Positions 28,145-36,921 of a stretch of DNA of 58,763 nucleotides are shown here, one piece after another. This stretch comes from Paenibacillus popilliae ATCC 14706 (GTDB lineage: Bacteria; Bacillota; Bacilli; Paenibacillales; Paenibacillaceae). The translations under genes and the position numbers were made by a program. Position 1 is the first letter of the stretch. Every line of letters starts with the position of its first letter. A model generated the notes under the pieces. It made no database searches and was not told the DNA's origin. It worked only from the letters and a program-made list of their open reading frames with translations. The stretch spans positions 1 to 58,763 of the forward strand of contig NZ_BALG01000018.1 of NCBI RefSeq assembly GCF_000315235.1, read 5' to 3'.

Positions 28145-29272
28145 ATGATAACCTTATATGCAATAGGTGGACTGGTTGCTTTGCTGCTGGCCACCGGTTT
28201 GACGCCGCTAGTTAAGAAGTTCGCGATAAAAGTCGGTGCAGTCGACGTGCCCAATGTACGTAAAGTGCACACCCGCATTATGCCGCGCATGGGCGGATTG
28301 GGGATTTTCGCTGCTTTTGTGATTACGTTATGTTTATTGGCATTATTTGTTCCTGACATCTTGTTCGGACACCGTGATTCCAGCTTAATATGGGCGTTGC
28401 TCTCCGGCGGCGCCATTATCGTGCTGACGGGTGCGCTGGATGACCGCTTCGAATTATCGGCCAAGGTGAAGCTGGTCGGTCAGATCATCGCCGCCTGTGT
28501 TGTCGTGTTCGGATTTGATCTGACAGTTGACTTCGTCAATGTGCCGTTCGGCGACCAATATTTGAATATTGAATCCTGGATTGCCATTCCGCTGACGATC
28601 TTCTGGATCGTAGGCGTGACGAATGCCATTAACCTGATTGACGGGCTGGACGGCTTGGCTGCTGGTGTATCCGCCATTTCCATTGCCACCATTCTCGCCA
28701 TGGCCGTCTTCATGGGCAATACGATGGTTATCTTATTGTGCGCCGTACTGCTTGGCAGCATCATCGGGTTTTTGTTCTTTAACTTTCACCCGGCGAAAAT
28801 ATTTATGGGGGATACCGGATCGCTGTTCCTCGGGTTCGGCCTGGCGGTGTTGTCCTTGCTAGGCTTTAAGCAGATTGCTATCGTCTCGTTTATTACGCCG
28901 CTCTTGATAATTGGCGTTCCATTATCGGATACGTTTTTCGCGATTGTGCGCAGAGCGGTGCAGAAGAAGCCGATTTTTGCACCTGACAAGGGGCATTTGC
29001 ATCACTGCTTGCGCGAGCTGGGTTTCAGCCACCGCAAGACGGTGCTCATCATCTATGCCATTGCCGCTTTCTTTGGTGTACTGGCTATCATTCAGTCGGT
29101 GGCGGCCTCGCATGATGCGAATTGGGTGACGTTTGTTGTGATCTGTATTCTGATCGTATCGCTTCAGCTCGGCGCCGAGATCATCGGTATCGTCAGCAAG
29201 ACGAAGCGCCCGTTGTTGAATATGATTCATCGCATGCGCGTGAAGGCAAATGCGGATTCGCGGTCGGAATAA
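28145..29272 (+). CDS. tagO: UDP-GlcNAc:undecaprenyl-phosphate GlcNAc-1-phosphate transferase
   Basis: Polytopic membrane enzyme of the MraY/WecA/TagO family that starts SCWP or teichoic acid synthesis on undecaprenyl phosphate. It is 375 residues with about ten helices. Family motifs are VRKVHTRIMPRMGGLGIF, GALDDRFELSAKVKL, NAINLIDGLDGLAAG, FFNFHPAKIFMGDTGSLFLG and the terminal PDKGHLHHCL segment. The ATG at 28145 is about 12 bases after a GGGGG stretch. A TTG at 28133 abuts that stretch and is less likely. A strong terminator follows. Confidence 0.93.
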   Translation: MITLYAIGGLVALLLATGLTPLVKKFAIKVGAVDVPNVRKVHTRIMPRMGGLGIFAAFVITLCLLALFVPDILFGHRDSSLIWALLSGGAIIVLTGALDDRFELSAKVKLVGQIIAACVVVFGFDLTVDFVNVPFGDQYLNIESWIAIPLTIFWIVGVTNAINLIDGLDGLAAGVSAISIATILAMAVFMGNTMVILLCAVLLGSIIGFLFFNFHPAKIFMGDTGSLFLGFGLAVLSLLGFKQIAIVSFITPLLIIGVPLSDTFFAIVRRAVQKKPIFAPDKGHLHHCLRELGFSHRKTVLIIYAIAAFFGVLAIIQSVAASHDANWVTFVVICILIVSLQLGAEIIGIVSKTKRPLLNMIHRMRVKANADSRSE

Positions 29273-29295
29273 GGACTCGCGCTGTAGATAGAATC

Positions 29296-29337
29296 AAGCT
29301 TGCTCCACAACCGGAGCAAGCTTTCTTTGTGTTTTTA
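29296..29337 (+). terminator. Intrinsic terminator after tagO
   Basis: Perfect 11-bp stem AAGCTTGCTCC / GGAGCAAGCTT with a 6-base loop, followed by TCTTTGTGTTTTT. Confidence 0.85.
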
Positions 29338-29480
29338 CCCCATGTGTAGGGTGTGCCGGGACTGGCTTTTTTGTCAAGAGGTAACTCGATTTTGGTAATT
29401 GCCTAAAAAATATGCGATGTAAAACCGATAAAAAGAGGTATGTAGCGTTGGAATAAATACAATCATATGGAGGCGATACA

Positions 29481-32400
29481 ATGCGTGCTTGGCTAAAACC
29501 ATTGTGTATGCTGCTCGTCATTGCCTTGATATCCGCGTCGATTCCGCTGGATATGGCCAAAGCGGCAGATGAAGATGATGCCAGATATTTTCACTTTTCC
29601 AATTTGAGCACAGTTAAAGAACATCCGACCCAGGTCAATACCGATACGATTGAAGTGCAAGGAACCTTCAACGGGGTTTCCTCAAGTACGATCGGCTATC
29701 GGGTAGAATTGGAAGTTAACGGCGAAATCGTTAATACGGCGTATGGAACCGATGTGAAGCCGACGATTAGCGGAAACTCGTTTATTTTCCGCGCGGTTCC
29801 GCTGCAGACGGGATTAAATATTGTAACGATCACCGGTCTCGGACCGAACGGCAACACGGTAGAGGCGAGCGCCTTTGTTGAATTCAGCAACGTGCCGGCT
29901 ATCTCCGACATCAAGCTGTCGGACGGCAGAGTGCTCGAATCCGGCATGCCGCTTATTTTTAAAGGCGACTCGGCCTCTCTATCCCTCAAGGCGCCGAATG
30001 CGTCAATGGTGACGGTGAACGGGCTCCAAATGTTCAACGGCGGAGCGGGCACGTTCGTCTCTTCCGGGATTGTGCTTCAGCCCGGCTTAAATGAGATCGT
30101 GATCGTGGCCACGAACGGCAACCTGACGTATACCCTTACGCGTTATATTATTTCATACAATGGCGCTCTTACCGGCTATGACACCTTTATTGGTACCAGT
30201 GCCATTGACGCGACGGCGAATCACTATGTGTCCGCTCCGGTCAGCGGCACGGTCAAAGGGAAGTTTATCGTGCCGAAGTCGCAGCAGAACAACACGCCTG
30301 CACCACCGAGCGTCGAGGTGGTCATTACACAGGATAGCGATGGCTCTGAGGTGTTCAAGGAGTCCGGCATCACGAACGTGACGAAGAAGGAAGAGGGATC
30401 GGATTATATCGTTTATGAGTATGAGACGGTCGGTACAGCTTCTCCGCCTTCGACCGGGAAGTATAACTTGAACTTAAGGGTTGCCTTCGATGGCCAAACG
30501 CGGGTATTCCCTAATCACTTCACGGTCAGAGACGCGAATGCGGCTGAGATTGTAGCTGTAAAGCAACTGTTCAACCCGCAGGAGAGCGGAGGCACGGTAT
30601 CGTTCAGTGCGGAAGCAACGTTTGCCCAGAACAGCACCTTGTTCGAATTGCCGCTCTATTTGAAGTTGGAGTTGAACAATTACGCCAATCAAACGATTAC
30701 GGTAACCGATTGGCAAAACAACAAGCAAGTCGGAGCGCCTACGTTCCAAAGTGACACTAACTTGAAGACGGCCAACGGTGAACCGGTCATCCGCATCAAT
30801 ATGATGCCGGCCGGGGAACAGACGCTGAAGATCGAAGTCGGCGGGGAGATTTACGAGATTAAGGTAAGCTATGCGCCAGGTCCTTATATTAAGCTGACGA
30901 ACGTATTTGACGGCAAAACGTTCGATATGGCGGATGGACTGTCTCGAATCCAAGGCCGCCTCGTCAATTTCAATCTGCAGAACACGACGGAAATGGATCA
31001 AACTTATATTACGTTTAACGGAAAAAAAGAAAAGCTAACGGGGATTAGTACCGCGACTGGAGATTTCGATCATCCGCTGACAGGCGGACTGGTGGCAGGC
31101 CCGAATAAGATTACGATCGACGGGGTAGCGAACGGAATTCCACTTAGCTATACAATCACCGTATTCTTCTTCTCAAAGGATGTTCCGGCGATTGTGAAGC
31201 TGTATCCGGTGCCGGCGGCAACCGATACGGCCAATCCGAACAAGGAAGATACGGAGCAGAAATTTAAGCTCACGAATGATTATGAATACGTGACGAAGGA
31301 GCGTTCGGCTGACGTATGGGTGGAAATCCAGAACGCGACCTCGATGAATGTGTCTATCGATGGCAAGCTGGTCGCGACTCTGGACGAGAACGGCTTAGAT
31401 AACGGCAGCCCGAATACAAATCCGGCGATTCTATTCAAGGAAAAGAATCCGGCGACGGGTTCCTACTTGTTCTTGCTGCACAACCTGGAGTTCCCGACTT
31501 CCGGCAAGACAAATGTGAGCATTGAGGTGCGTAAAGGGGTTGCGACGGCTCGCCAGACGCTGGAGATTACGCGCGAGCAGAGTCCGTTCGAGATCCTATC
31601 TCCGAAGCTGCCGGAGGAGAGTGTCGTAAACCAAAACTTCTTAATGGTAAGTATTCGTGCGGAAGGCGCGGATCAGGTGCTGATCGGCAAGCAGGAGCTG
31701 GTGAAGGGCGAGCAGGATATGTTCCGGGGCGAGATTACGCTCAAGAAGGGCAAAAACACAATCAAATTTACGGTTGTGCAGGGCGATCAAAAGATTAACG
31801 GCTCATTTGAAGTAAACTATGCGGATGCCGCATTGCCAGGCGCCCAATACAAGACGACGCTCGGCAAGAACGGCAAGCTGTCCACCTTCGGAGGCGATCT
31901 GGTCGTGCAGTTGCCGAAGGGCACGATGTTGCGCGACATGAACCCTAGTCCGGGCCAGACGCCGAAGGAAATTCAGTTGTTCGACAGTCAGAATCTGTTG
32001 TTTGGCATCGCCGACTCGGATGATGGGCGGACGATTACGCGCGAGAACCAGGTTGGCGTGCGTAAGTCGGTAATCGGTGGAGACGATGAATTCCTGGATG
32101 GCCAAATCCGGCGGATCGAACCGGACGAATTTGCGCGCAGCGTGCTGTTGCCGAAGGCGCATTTCGGACTCGGTTCCCAACTCTATTGGATCGATGCGGG
32201 ATATTTCAGTTCAGAAGATAGTGTTCTGAATCAGGATTATAAGCTGGTCAGTCCGTCGCATCCTTATGATGAGTCGAAGAAGTTCTACGAACGCGGCGAC
32301 CGGATGTGGCTCGAACCGACCCAACGCGGCACCATTACGATTAAGTATGATCCGATGATCGTGAACGAGCAGGCGCGCAATATCGCCATATGGCGTTGGA

Positions 32401-33116
32401 ACAATACGAACAATTCTTGGGAAAATCTCGGGGGAACACTGGACACGAAGAAGAAGACCGTTACGGCACCGTTCGACGGCTTCGGCTACTATGCCGTCTT
32501 TGGGGTGCGCTACAGCTATGACGATATTATTTCACATAAATATGCCCGCAAGAGCCTGGAGTTGATGCTGTCCCGCGGGTTCATGAAGGCGAAGAACTTG
32601 AATGAGTTCGGGGTATACGACAGTATTACCCGCGGCGAAATGGCGACGATGCTCGTGAAGATGCTGAATATTCCGCTGGACTACGATCCGGATAACTTGA
32701 CTTTCGATGATGTAATCAACTACGAGGTTCCGGATCTGCTATGGGATTACCGCTATATTGAGACGGCTGCCCGCAAAGGAATTGTCCGTGGTCTCGCTCC
32801 ACGCCTGTTCGCGCCGAACAGCGAGCTGACCCGCCAAGAAGCCGCTGTGATGATTTCACGCGCTCTGAACTTGAAGATTGGCGACCCTGATAAGGATCTG
32901 GCCAACTTGCAGAAGACGTTCACAGACGCCAATCTCATCGATCACTACAGCATAAGCCCTACCCTTGCCGTGACGAAGGCCGGTCTCATTAGCGGCATTC
33001 CGAACGCGCTGCAGGAGGGCCAGAAGAAGCAGACGTACCGCTTCGATCCGAAATCGAATCTTACGAGGGCCGACGCTGCGGTCATTGCGGAACGCGTCTT
33101 GAGTAAAATAAAATAA
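29481..33116 (+). CDS. Large secreted SLH-domain protein with Ig-like repeats
   Basis: 1211-residue surface protein. A signal peptide (MRAWLKPLCMLLVIALISAS, ending near AKAAD) is followed by about 950 residues of beta-rich, Ig-like repeats with recurring patterns such as GLNIVTITG, GLNEIVIVA and GKNTIKFTV. Three SLH motifs occupy about residues 1010-1211 (YDSITRGEMATMLVKML, NSELTRQEAAVMISRAL, KSNLTRADAAVIAERVL). It should be anchored to pyruvylated SCWP by its C-terminus, unlike the major S-layer protein, whose SLH domains are N-terminal. GGAGGCGAT precedes the ATG. It lies right after tagO, linking wall-anchor synthesis and client. The specific function is unknown. Confidence 0.9.
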   Translation: MRAWLKPLCMLLVIALISASIPLDMAKAADEDDARYFHFSNLSTVKEHPTQVNTDTIEVQGTFNGVSSSTIGYRVELEVNGEIVNTAYGTDVKPTISGNSFIFRAVPLQTGLNIVTITGLGPNGNTVEASAFVEFSNVPAISDIKLSDGRVLESGMPLIFKGDSASLSLKAPNASMVTVNGLQMFNGGAGTFVSSGIVLQPGLNEIVIVATNGNLTYTLTRYIISYNGALTGYDTFIGTSAIDATANHYVSAPVSGTVKGKFIVPKSQQNNTPAPPSVEVVITQDSDGSEVFKESGITNVTKKEEGSDYIVYEYETVGTASPPSTGKYNLNLRVAFDGQTRVFPNHFTVRDANAAEIVAVKQLFNPQESGGTVSFSAEATFAQNSTLFELPLYLKLELNNYANQTITVTDWQNNKQVGAPTFQSDTNLKTANGEPVIRINMMPAGEQTLKIEVGGEIYEIKVSYAPGPYIKLTNVFDGKTFDMADGLSRIQGRLVNFNLQNTTEMDQTYITFNGKKEKLTGISTATGDFDHPLTGGLVAGPNKITIDGVANGIPLSYTITVFFFSKDVPAIVKLYPVPAATDTANPNKEDTEQKFKLTNDYEYVTKERSADVWVEIQNATSMNVSIDGKLVATLDENGLDNGSPNTNPAILFKEKNPATGSYLFLLHNLEFPTSGKTNVSIEVRKGVATARQTLEITREQSPFEILSPKLPEESVVNQNFLMVSIRAEGADQVLIGKQELVKGEQDMFRGEITLKKGKNTIKFTVVQGDQKINGSFEVNYADAALPGAQYKTTLGKNGKLSTFGGDLVVQLPKGTMLRDMNPSPGQTPKEIQLFDSQNLLFGIADSDDGRTITRENQVGVRKSVIGGDDEFLDGQIRRIEPDEFARSVLLPKAHFGLGSQLYWIDAGYFSSEDSVLNQDYKLVSPSHPYDESKKFYERGDRMWLEPTQRGTITIKYDPMIVNEQARNIAIWRWNNTNNSWENLGGTLDTKKKTVTAPFDGFGYYAVFGVRYSYDDIISHKYARKSLELMLSRGFMKAKNLNEFGVYDSITRGEMATMLVKMLNIPLDYDPDNLTFDDVINYEVPDLLWDYRYIETAARKGIVRGLAPRLFAPNSELTRQEAAVMISRALNLKIGDPDKDLANLQKTFTDANLIDHYSISPTLAVTKAGLISGIPNALQEGQKKQTYRFDPKSNLTRADAAVIAERVLSKIK

Positions 33117-33159
33117 GCGGTCATTGTTTAACCCGTTCCTGCGACGGGTAACAGAAGGG

Positions 33160-33192
33160 AAGAGCCGAACTGTGCTTCGGCTCTTCTTCGTC
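33160..33192 (+). terminator. Terminator-like hairpin after the SLH/Ig-like gene
   Basis: Perfect 10-bp stem AAGAGCCGAA / TTCGGCTCTT with a 6-base loop, followed by the weak U-tract CTTCGTCT. A small hairpin ACCCGT / ACGGGT (33131-33149) precedes it. Confidence 0.65.
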
Positions 33193-33282
33193 TGCATTTG
33201 CATTTGCCCCCCCAATTCTGTGAGAGGTTGTGCAAAATTGTTGTTCGTGGGTGAACTTACATTGGTTGGCAAACATTAGCCC

Positions 33283-33311
33283 GTGACGAATGAATTGAAT
33301 CGCGCTATACT
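33283..33311 (+). promoter_or_regulatory. Distal S-layer promoter (P1)
   Basis: -35 GTGACG (4 of 6), 17-base spacer, -10 TATACT (5 of 6). It would give a leader of about 480 bases to the signal-peptide Met. Confidence 0.55.
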
Positions 33312-33440
33312 GTTTCTTGTGACAACGAGTGGTTCTTGCTTACAAAACTTCGCACATAAGAAACTCGGCGGAATGTGAGGCAGAGTCATGCACTATACAT
33401 GGTGGACAAGCGGTGTTTTTGAACTCTTCATGAAGCGCCT

Positions 33441-33480
33441 GAAAAAGTTGAGAATTTTTTTTAAAAGCCGCAACTTTTTC
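33441..33480. repeat. Perfect inverted repeat in the S-layer leader
   Basis: GAAAAAGTTG (33441-33450) and CAACTTTTTC (33471-33480) pair perfectly around a 20-base loop that contains a run of eight T. No T-run follows the second arm. It could stabilise or process the P1 transcript. Confidence 0.5.
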
Positions 33481-33562
33481 GAACAACGTGCGTTTATATA
33501 CATGAAGTTGAAAAACAAAGGGATAAATCCATTAGTGTTCCCTGTATTTCACAAAAATATGC

Positions 33563-33591
33563 TTTACGCTAGTCGTTTGTCATTGTATAAT
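33563..33591 (+). promoter_or_regulatory. Proximal S-layer promoter (P2)
   Basis: -35 TTTACG (4 of 6), 17-base spacer, perfect -10 TATAAT. Transcription would start near 33598, giving a leader of about 110 bases to the upstream GTG/ATG starts and 200 bases to the signal-peptide Met. Confidence 0.65.
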
Positions 33592-33797
33592 GTTTAGAGT
33601 AGTATGAACATTTCTACTTATTCTCATTTGTTTACTAGTTTCTGTGGCATGTCTCATGTTACAGACTTAATTTTTGAATACAAGTCGCTCTTAACTCTGG
33701 GAAGGGGGTGAATCGGCGAATGAGGAAAATGAGCTATCAATTTTCTAAGCAAGATTCTCAACAAACGAAGGAATTTAGAGGAGGAGACAAAAAGGTT

Positions 33798-36743
33798 ATG
33801 AAGAAAAGATTGGCAATGCTGCTTTCCGTGGCTATGGCGTTCTCCATGTTCGCTAACGTAGCTTTCGGTGCTGATGCAGCTAAGACGACACAAGAGAAGT
33901 TTGATACATTGAAAGAAGCTGGAGTATTTGACGGGTATCCTGGATCCGACGATGCACGTCTGGATCAAAGCCTGACTCGCGCTGAGTTCGCGAAAGTGGT
34001 TGTTAAAGCTCTCGGCTTGAAAGAAGTAGAAGGCGTGTACTCCTACAAGGACAAGAACTATGGTCCTAACCACTGGGCAGCGAAATACATTGAAGCAGTT
34101 ACCGATGCAGGCATGATGCAAGGTGTCAACACAGCGAAGAAACTGTTCGGCACGAACGACAACATTACCGTTCAAGAAGCGGCTAAAGTTTTGGTTCTTG
34201 GATACAAGCTCGATATTCCGGAAAACTCCCAAAACAACGCTTCTGACTGGGCGAAGGACTACTTCCAAGCTGCAGTTGACGCAGGTCTGATTTCCAAGGA
34301 TGCAAATCCTAAGGCGAGCGCAACTCGCGCTCAACTGGTAGAAGCAATTTACGCGGCCGATGAAATGGCTAAAGGACCTAAAGTTGAGTCCACAAAAGTC
34401 ATCGATTCGACAAACGTTGAAGTAACAATGTCCGACAAGGAAGTAGTTAAAGTCGAATTGAAAGATGCTCTGAAAGCCAATGTAGAAACGGAAATCACGT
34501 TTGAATACAAAGGCAAAGAGTACAATGCGAAGGTTACTTATGTCGTGACCGATGCAACGAAGGTTGAATCCGTAACAGCTGACAACCTCCGTGAAGTTCA
34601 TGTTAAATTCGATGGTGAAGTTGACCCAATCACGGGTGAAGACGAATCCAGCTACTCTTTGAACAACGATGGAAAAATCAAATCCGTCAAATTGTCTGCT
34701 GACAAGCGCGAAGCTGTTTTGACAGTTTACGTCGGGTCCGATGAAAACACAGGCCTTGTTAACCAAAAAGAATACAAATTGACGGTTAGCAATGTCCGCG
34801 CTGGAAATGCGGTTATTACAGCGAAAGACATTAAATTCTCTCCAGTTGATTCTGCGGTGCCTACCGTAGACAAAGTGGAAGCTTTGGGAACGAAAGCAGT
34901 CAAAATCACTTTCAGCGAGCCAATCAAAAAGGCGACTAACAGCAACCTGAAAATTGATGGCACAATCGTTGGTGGTTCGACCGATATCACTGGCAACACA
35001 GTTATCTTCAAACTTTACAGCACGGTTTCTGTGGGAGAGCACACCCTGTCCATTGAAGGTGTGGAAGACTTCGCAGGCTTCAAAAACATTTTGACAGAGC
35101 AGAAATTCAATGTAGTTGAAGATAATACAGCTCCAACTATTGAGAATGTTGAAAAAGCTACTTTTGAAAAAGTAACATTGAAGTTCAGCAAGCCTGTTGA
35201 CAAGTCCACAGTTGCTTCCGGCAATGTTTACTGGATGCAAGGATCCACGAAAAAGTATGCAAATAAAGTAAATGTTATTGCTGATGATGTATACGAATTT
35301 GAATTCAGCGAATCGAATCGTTTGCTGTACACTACCGATCTGTATGTAACGGGTGTTAAAGATTACTCCAACAATGCAATCGCTAGCGATGCTAAGATTC
35401 AAGTGAATCCAGTTGTTGATCAAACTCGTCCAGAAGTTATTAATGTTGAAGTCGAGGATGATTTGAAAACAATTGAGATTAAATTCTCGAAGTCTTTGAA
35501 TGCTGATTCTGCGAAGGAAAGCAAAAACTATGTTATCAAAGATAAAGATGGCAAAGAAGTTGCTAAGCTGAAAGAAAGCATTAAGCTTGACGACAAAAAG
35601 GTTACGATTTCCCTGTTCCAGAAGTTGGATGAAAGTGAAAGCTATACTTTTGAAATTACCGGTGTAACGGATAACACAACATTGAAAAATGTAATGATGC
35701 CTTACTCCGCTAATTTAGAAGTAGGTAACGTATCGAAGCCTAAACTCGAAGCTATTACAAAAGTTAGTGGTACTGACAATCAAATTATTGTAAGCTTCAG
35801 CAAAGAAATGGCTACAAGTGGCGAAGGTTCGGTTATCGAAGCGAAATATTACGCGTACGAATTGACATCGGGCGGCGGTAAAAAGGAACTGCCAGAAGAT
35901 ACATCCTTCAGCGTCTCTTCTGATCGCAAATCGGTAATTATTACGATGCCAAGAGATGAAGTGAAAGTTGAAGACATTAAGATGTTCTATGTTCAACTGG
36001 TTAAAGACACGGCTGGCAACAGTCTGAGTGGATTGCTTGACAACAAACAACCAGTGGAAGCAGAAGCGCTTAAAGCTAAGGAAGTTGCAGCTACTTCCAG
36101 CACGGTGATTGAAGTAGAATTTGATCAAACCCTGCAATCTGGATCTGCTGCAGTATCGGATTTCACGGTTTATGCGGGAACTTCTACACTGTCCATATCC
36201 AATGCGGTTGTTGATGGTTCGGTAGTTAAACTGACTTTGTCTGATTCCGATGAACTTAATGCAGATGCTACATTCGGCAGCAGCAATAAAGCAGTTACAG
36301 TAACAGTTCACAAAAATGGTTCTCTTGTAACTCCGGCTGGAAAACATGTTGCCGACAAGCAAGAAAACATTACAGTGGCTGACGAAATCAAGCCAGAAGT
36401 AGACAAACTTGCAGCAAAAACTGTAACTGACGATACGTATGCGGTGGATGTTATCTTTAACGAAACATTGGCTGCGGGTCTTGATGCAAATAAAATCGTT
36501 TATGACTTTGAAGTGAAAGCGGATGGAGATACATTGACTCCAAACGTTGACTTCACGGTAGAAGTAGATAGTGGAACTACTAATCGTATTACGATTAAGC
36601 TTACTCCAGCAGTTTACGCTAAATATGCTGGTAAAGACAATTTGCTTGAAGTTCGCGTTAAGCCTTTCCCAAGCTTCATCAAGGATGTAGCAGGTAATAA
36701 CGCCGAAGGTTCGGATGATTTCGAAGCAGCATACATTAAGTAA
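33798..36743 (+). CDS. S-layer protein with N-terminal SLH domains (SpaA-like)
   Basis: Major S-layer protein, 981 residues from this Met. The signal peptide MKKRLAMLLSVAMAFSMFAN ends near VAFG|AD. Three N-terminal SLH motifs follow (about residues 30-200), with the binding signatures LTRAEFAK, TVQEAAK and ATRAQLV, close to the TRAE/TVEE/TRAQ set known for P. alvei SpaA. The rest is beta-rich, Ig-like self-assembly sequence (repeats such as KAVKITFSEPI, KVTLKFSKPV, KTIEIKFSKSL). Codon use is restricted (many AAA/GTT/GAA), as in very highly expressed genes. The frame stays open upstream to a GTG (33708) and ATGs (33720, 33729) served by AAGGGGGTG, so a form with about 24-30 extra N-terminal residues may also be made. 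GGAGG at 33780 lies 13 bases before this Met. Confidence 0.9.
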   Translation: MKKRLAMLLSVAMAFSMFANVAFGADAAKTTQEKFDTLKEAGVFDGYPGSDDARLDQSLTRAEFAKVVVKALGLKEVEGVYSYKDKNYGPNHWAAKYIEAVTDAGMMQGVNTAKKLFGTNDNITVQEAAKVLVLGYKLDIPENSQNNASDWAKDYFQAAVDAGLISKDANPKASATRAQLVEAIYAADEMAKGPKVESTKVIDSTNVEVTMSDKEVVKVELKDALKANVETEITFEYKGKEYNAKVTYVVTDATKVESVTADNLREVHVKFDGEVDPITGEDESSYSLNNDGKIKSVKLSADKREAVLTVYVGSDENTGLVNQKEYKLTVSNVRAGNAVITAKDIKFSPVDSAVPTVDKVEALGTKAVKITFSEPIKKATNSNLKIDGTIVGGSTDITGNTVIFKLYSTVSVGEHTLSIEGVEDFAGFKNILTEQKFNVVEDNTAPTIENVEKATFEKVTLKFSKPVDKSTVASGNVYWMQGSTKKYANKVNVIADDVYEFEFSESNRLLYTTDLYVTGVKDYSNNAIASDAKIQVNPVVDQTRPEVINVEVEDDLKTIEIKFSKSLNADSAKESKNYVIKDKDGKEVAKLKESIKLDDKKVTISLFQKLDESESYTFEITGVTDNTTLKNVMMPYSANLEVGNVSKPKLEAITKVSGTDNQIIVSFSKEMATSGEGSVIEAKYYAYELTSGGGKKELPEDTSFSVSSDRKSVIITMPRDEVKVEDIKMFYVQLVKDTAGNSLSGLLDNKQPVEAEALKAKEVAATSSTVIEVEFDQTLQSGSAAVSDFTVYAGTSTLSISNAVVDGSVVKLTLSDSDELNADATFGSSNKAVTVTVHKNGSLVTPAGKHVADKQENITVADEIKPEVDKLAAKTVTDDTYAVDVIFNETLAAGLDANKIVYDFEVKADGDTLTPNVDFTVEVDSGTTNRITIKLTPAVYAKYAGKDNLLEVRVKPFPSFIKDVAGNNAEGSDDFEAAYIK

Positions 36744-36763
36744 TCATTTGTTTCATAATTAAG

Positions 36764-36796
36764 AAAAAGAGCTTGCCTTAGGGCAAGCTCTTTTTT
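36764..36796 (+). terminator. Intrinsic terminator of the S-layer gene
   Basis: Perfect 10-bp stem AGAGCTTGCC / GGCAAGCTCT with a 4-base loop, extended by A-T pairs and followed by TTTTT. Confidence 0.9.
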
Positions 36797-36844
36797 AGTA
36801 TGACGAAAGTGTAATATTTCTTTTTGGTTGAAACCGAAACTTTC

Positions 36845-36873
36845 TTAGCATATGGAGCGTTTAATAGTATAAG
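36845..36873 (+). promoter_or_regulatory. Putative promoter for the AT-rich secreted protein
   Basis: TTAGCA (36845-36850), 17-base spacer, TATAAG (36868-36873). The 12-base unit AGTATAAGAAGA containing this -10 recurs 21 bases downstream (36887-36898). Confidence 0.45.
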
Positions 36874-36921
36874 AAGACTCTAAAAGAGTATAAGAAGAGT
36901 TTATAATGGAGGTTATCAAAT

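Larger units (their letters stand above)
33193..33797 (+). other. Long leader region of the S-layer gene
   Basis: About 600 bases before the signal-peptide Met. It holds two good sigma-A-type promoters (33283-33311 and 33563-33591), a perfect 10-bp inverted repeat (33441-33480), and an upstream ribosome binding site with in-frame start codons at 33708-33729. A 69-codon AT-rich frame (33388-33597) resembles no known protein and is probably not a gene. The layout is typical of highly expressed S-layer genes with complex leaders. Confidence 0.7.

Noticed and set aside
33388-33597. 69-codon frame in the S-layer leader
   Set aside because: It crosses the inverted repeat and promoter P2, has only a weak GAGG start signal, and its Lys/Phe-rich peptide is unlike any known protein. 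A leader peptide cannot be fully excluded.
33654-35423. Long open frame (589 codons) antisense to the S-layer gene
   Set aside because: It is the mirror of a strongly biased, repetitive coding sequence. It has no ribosome binding site and its peptide is Phe/Cys/Asn-rich with no family resemblance.
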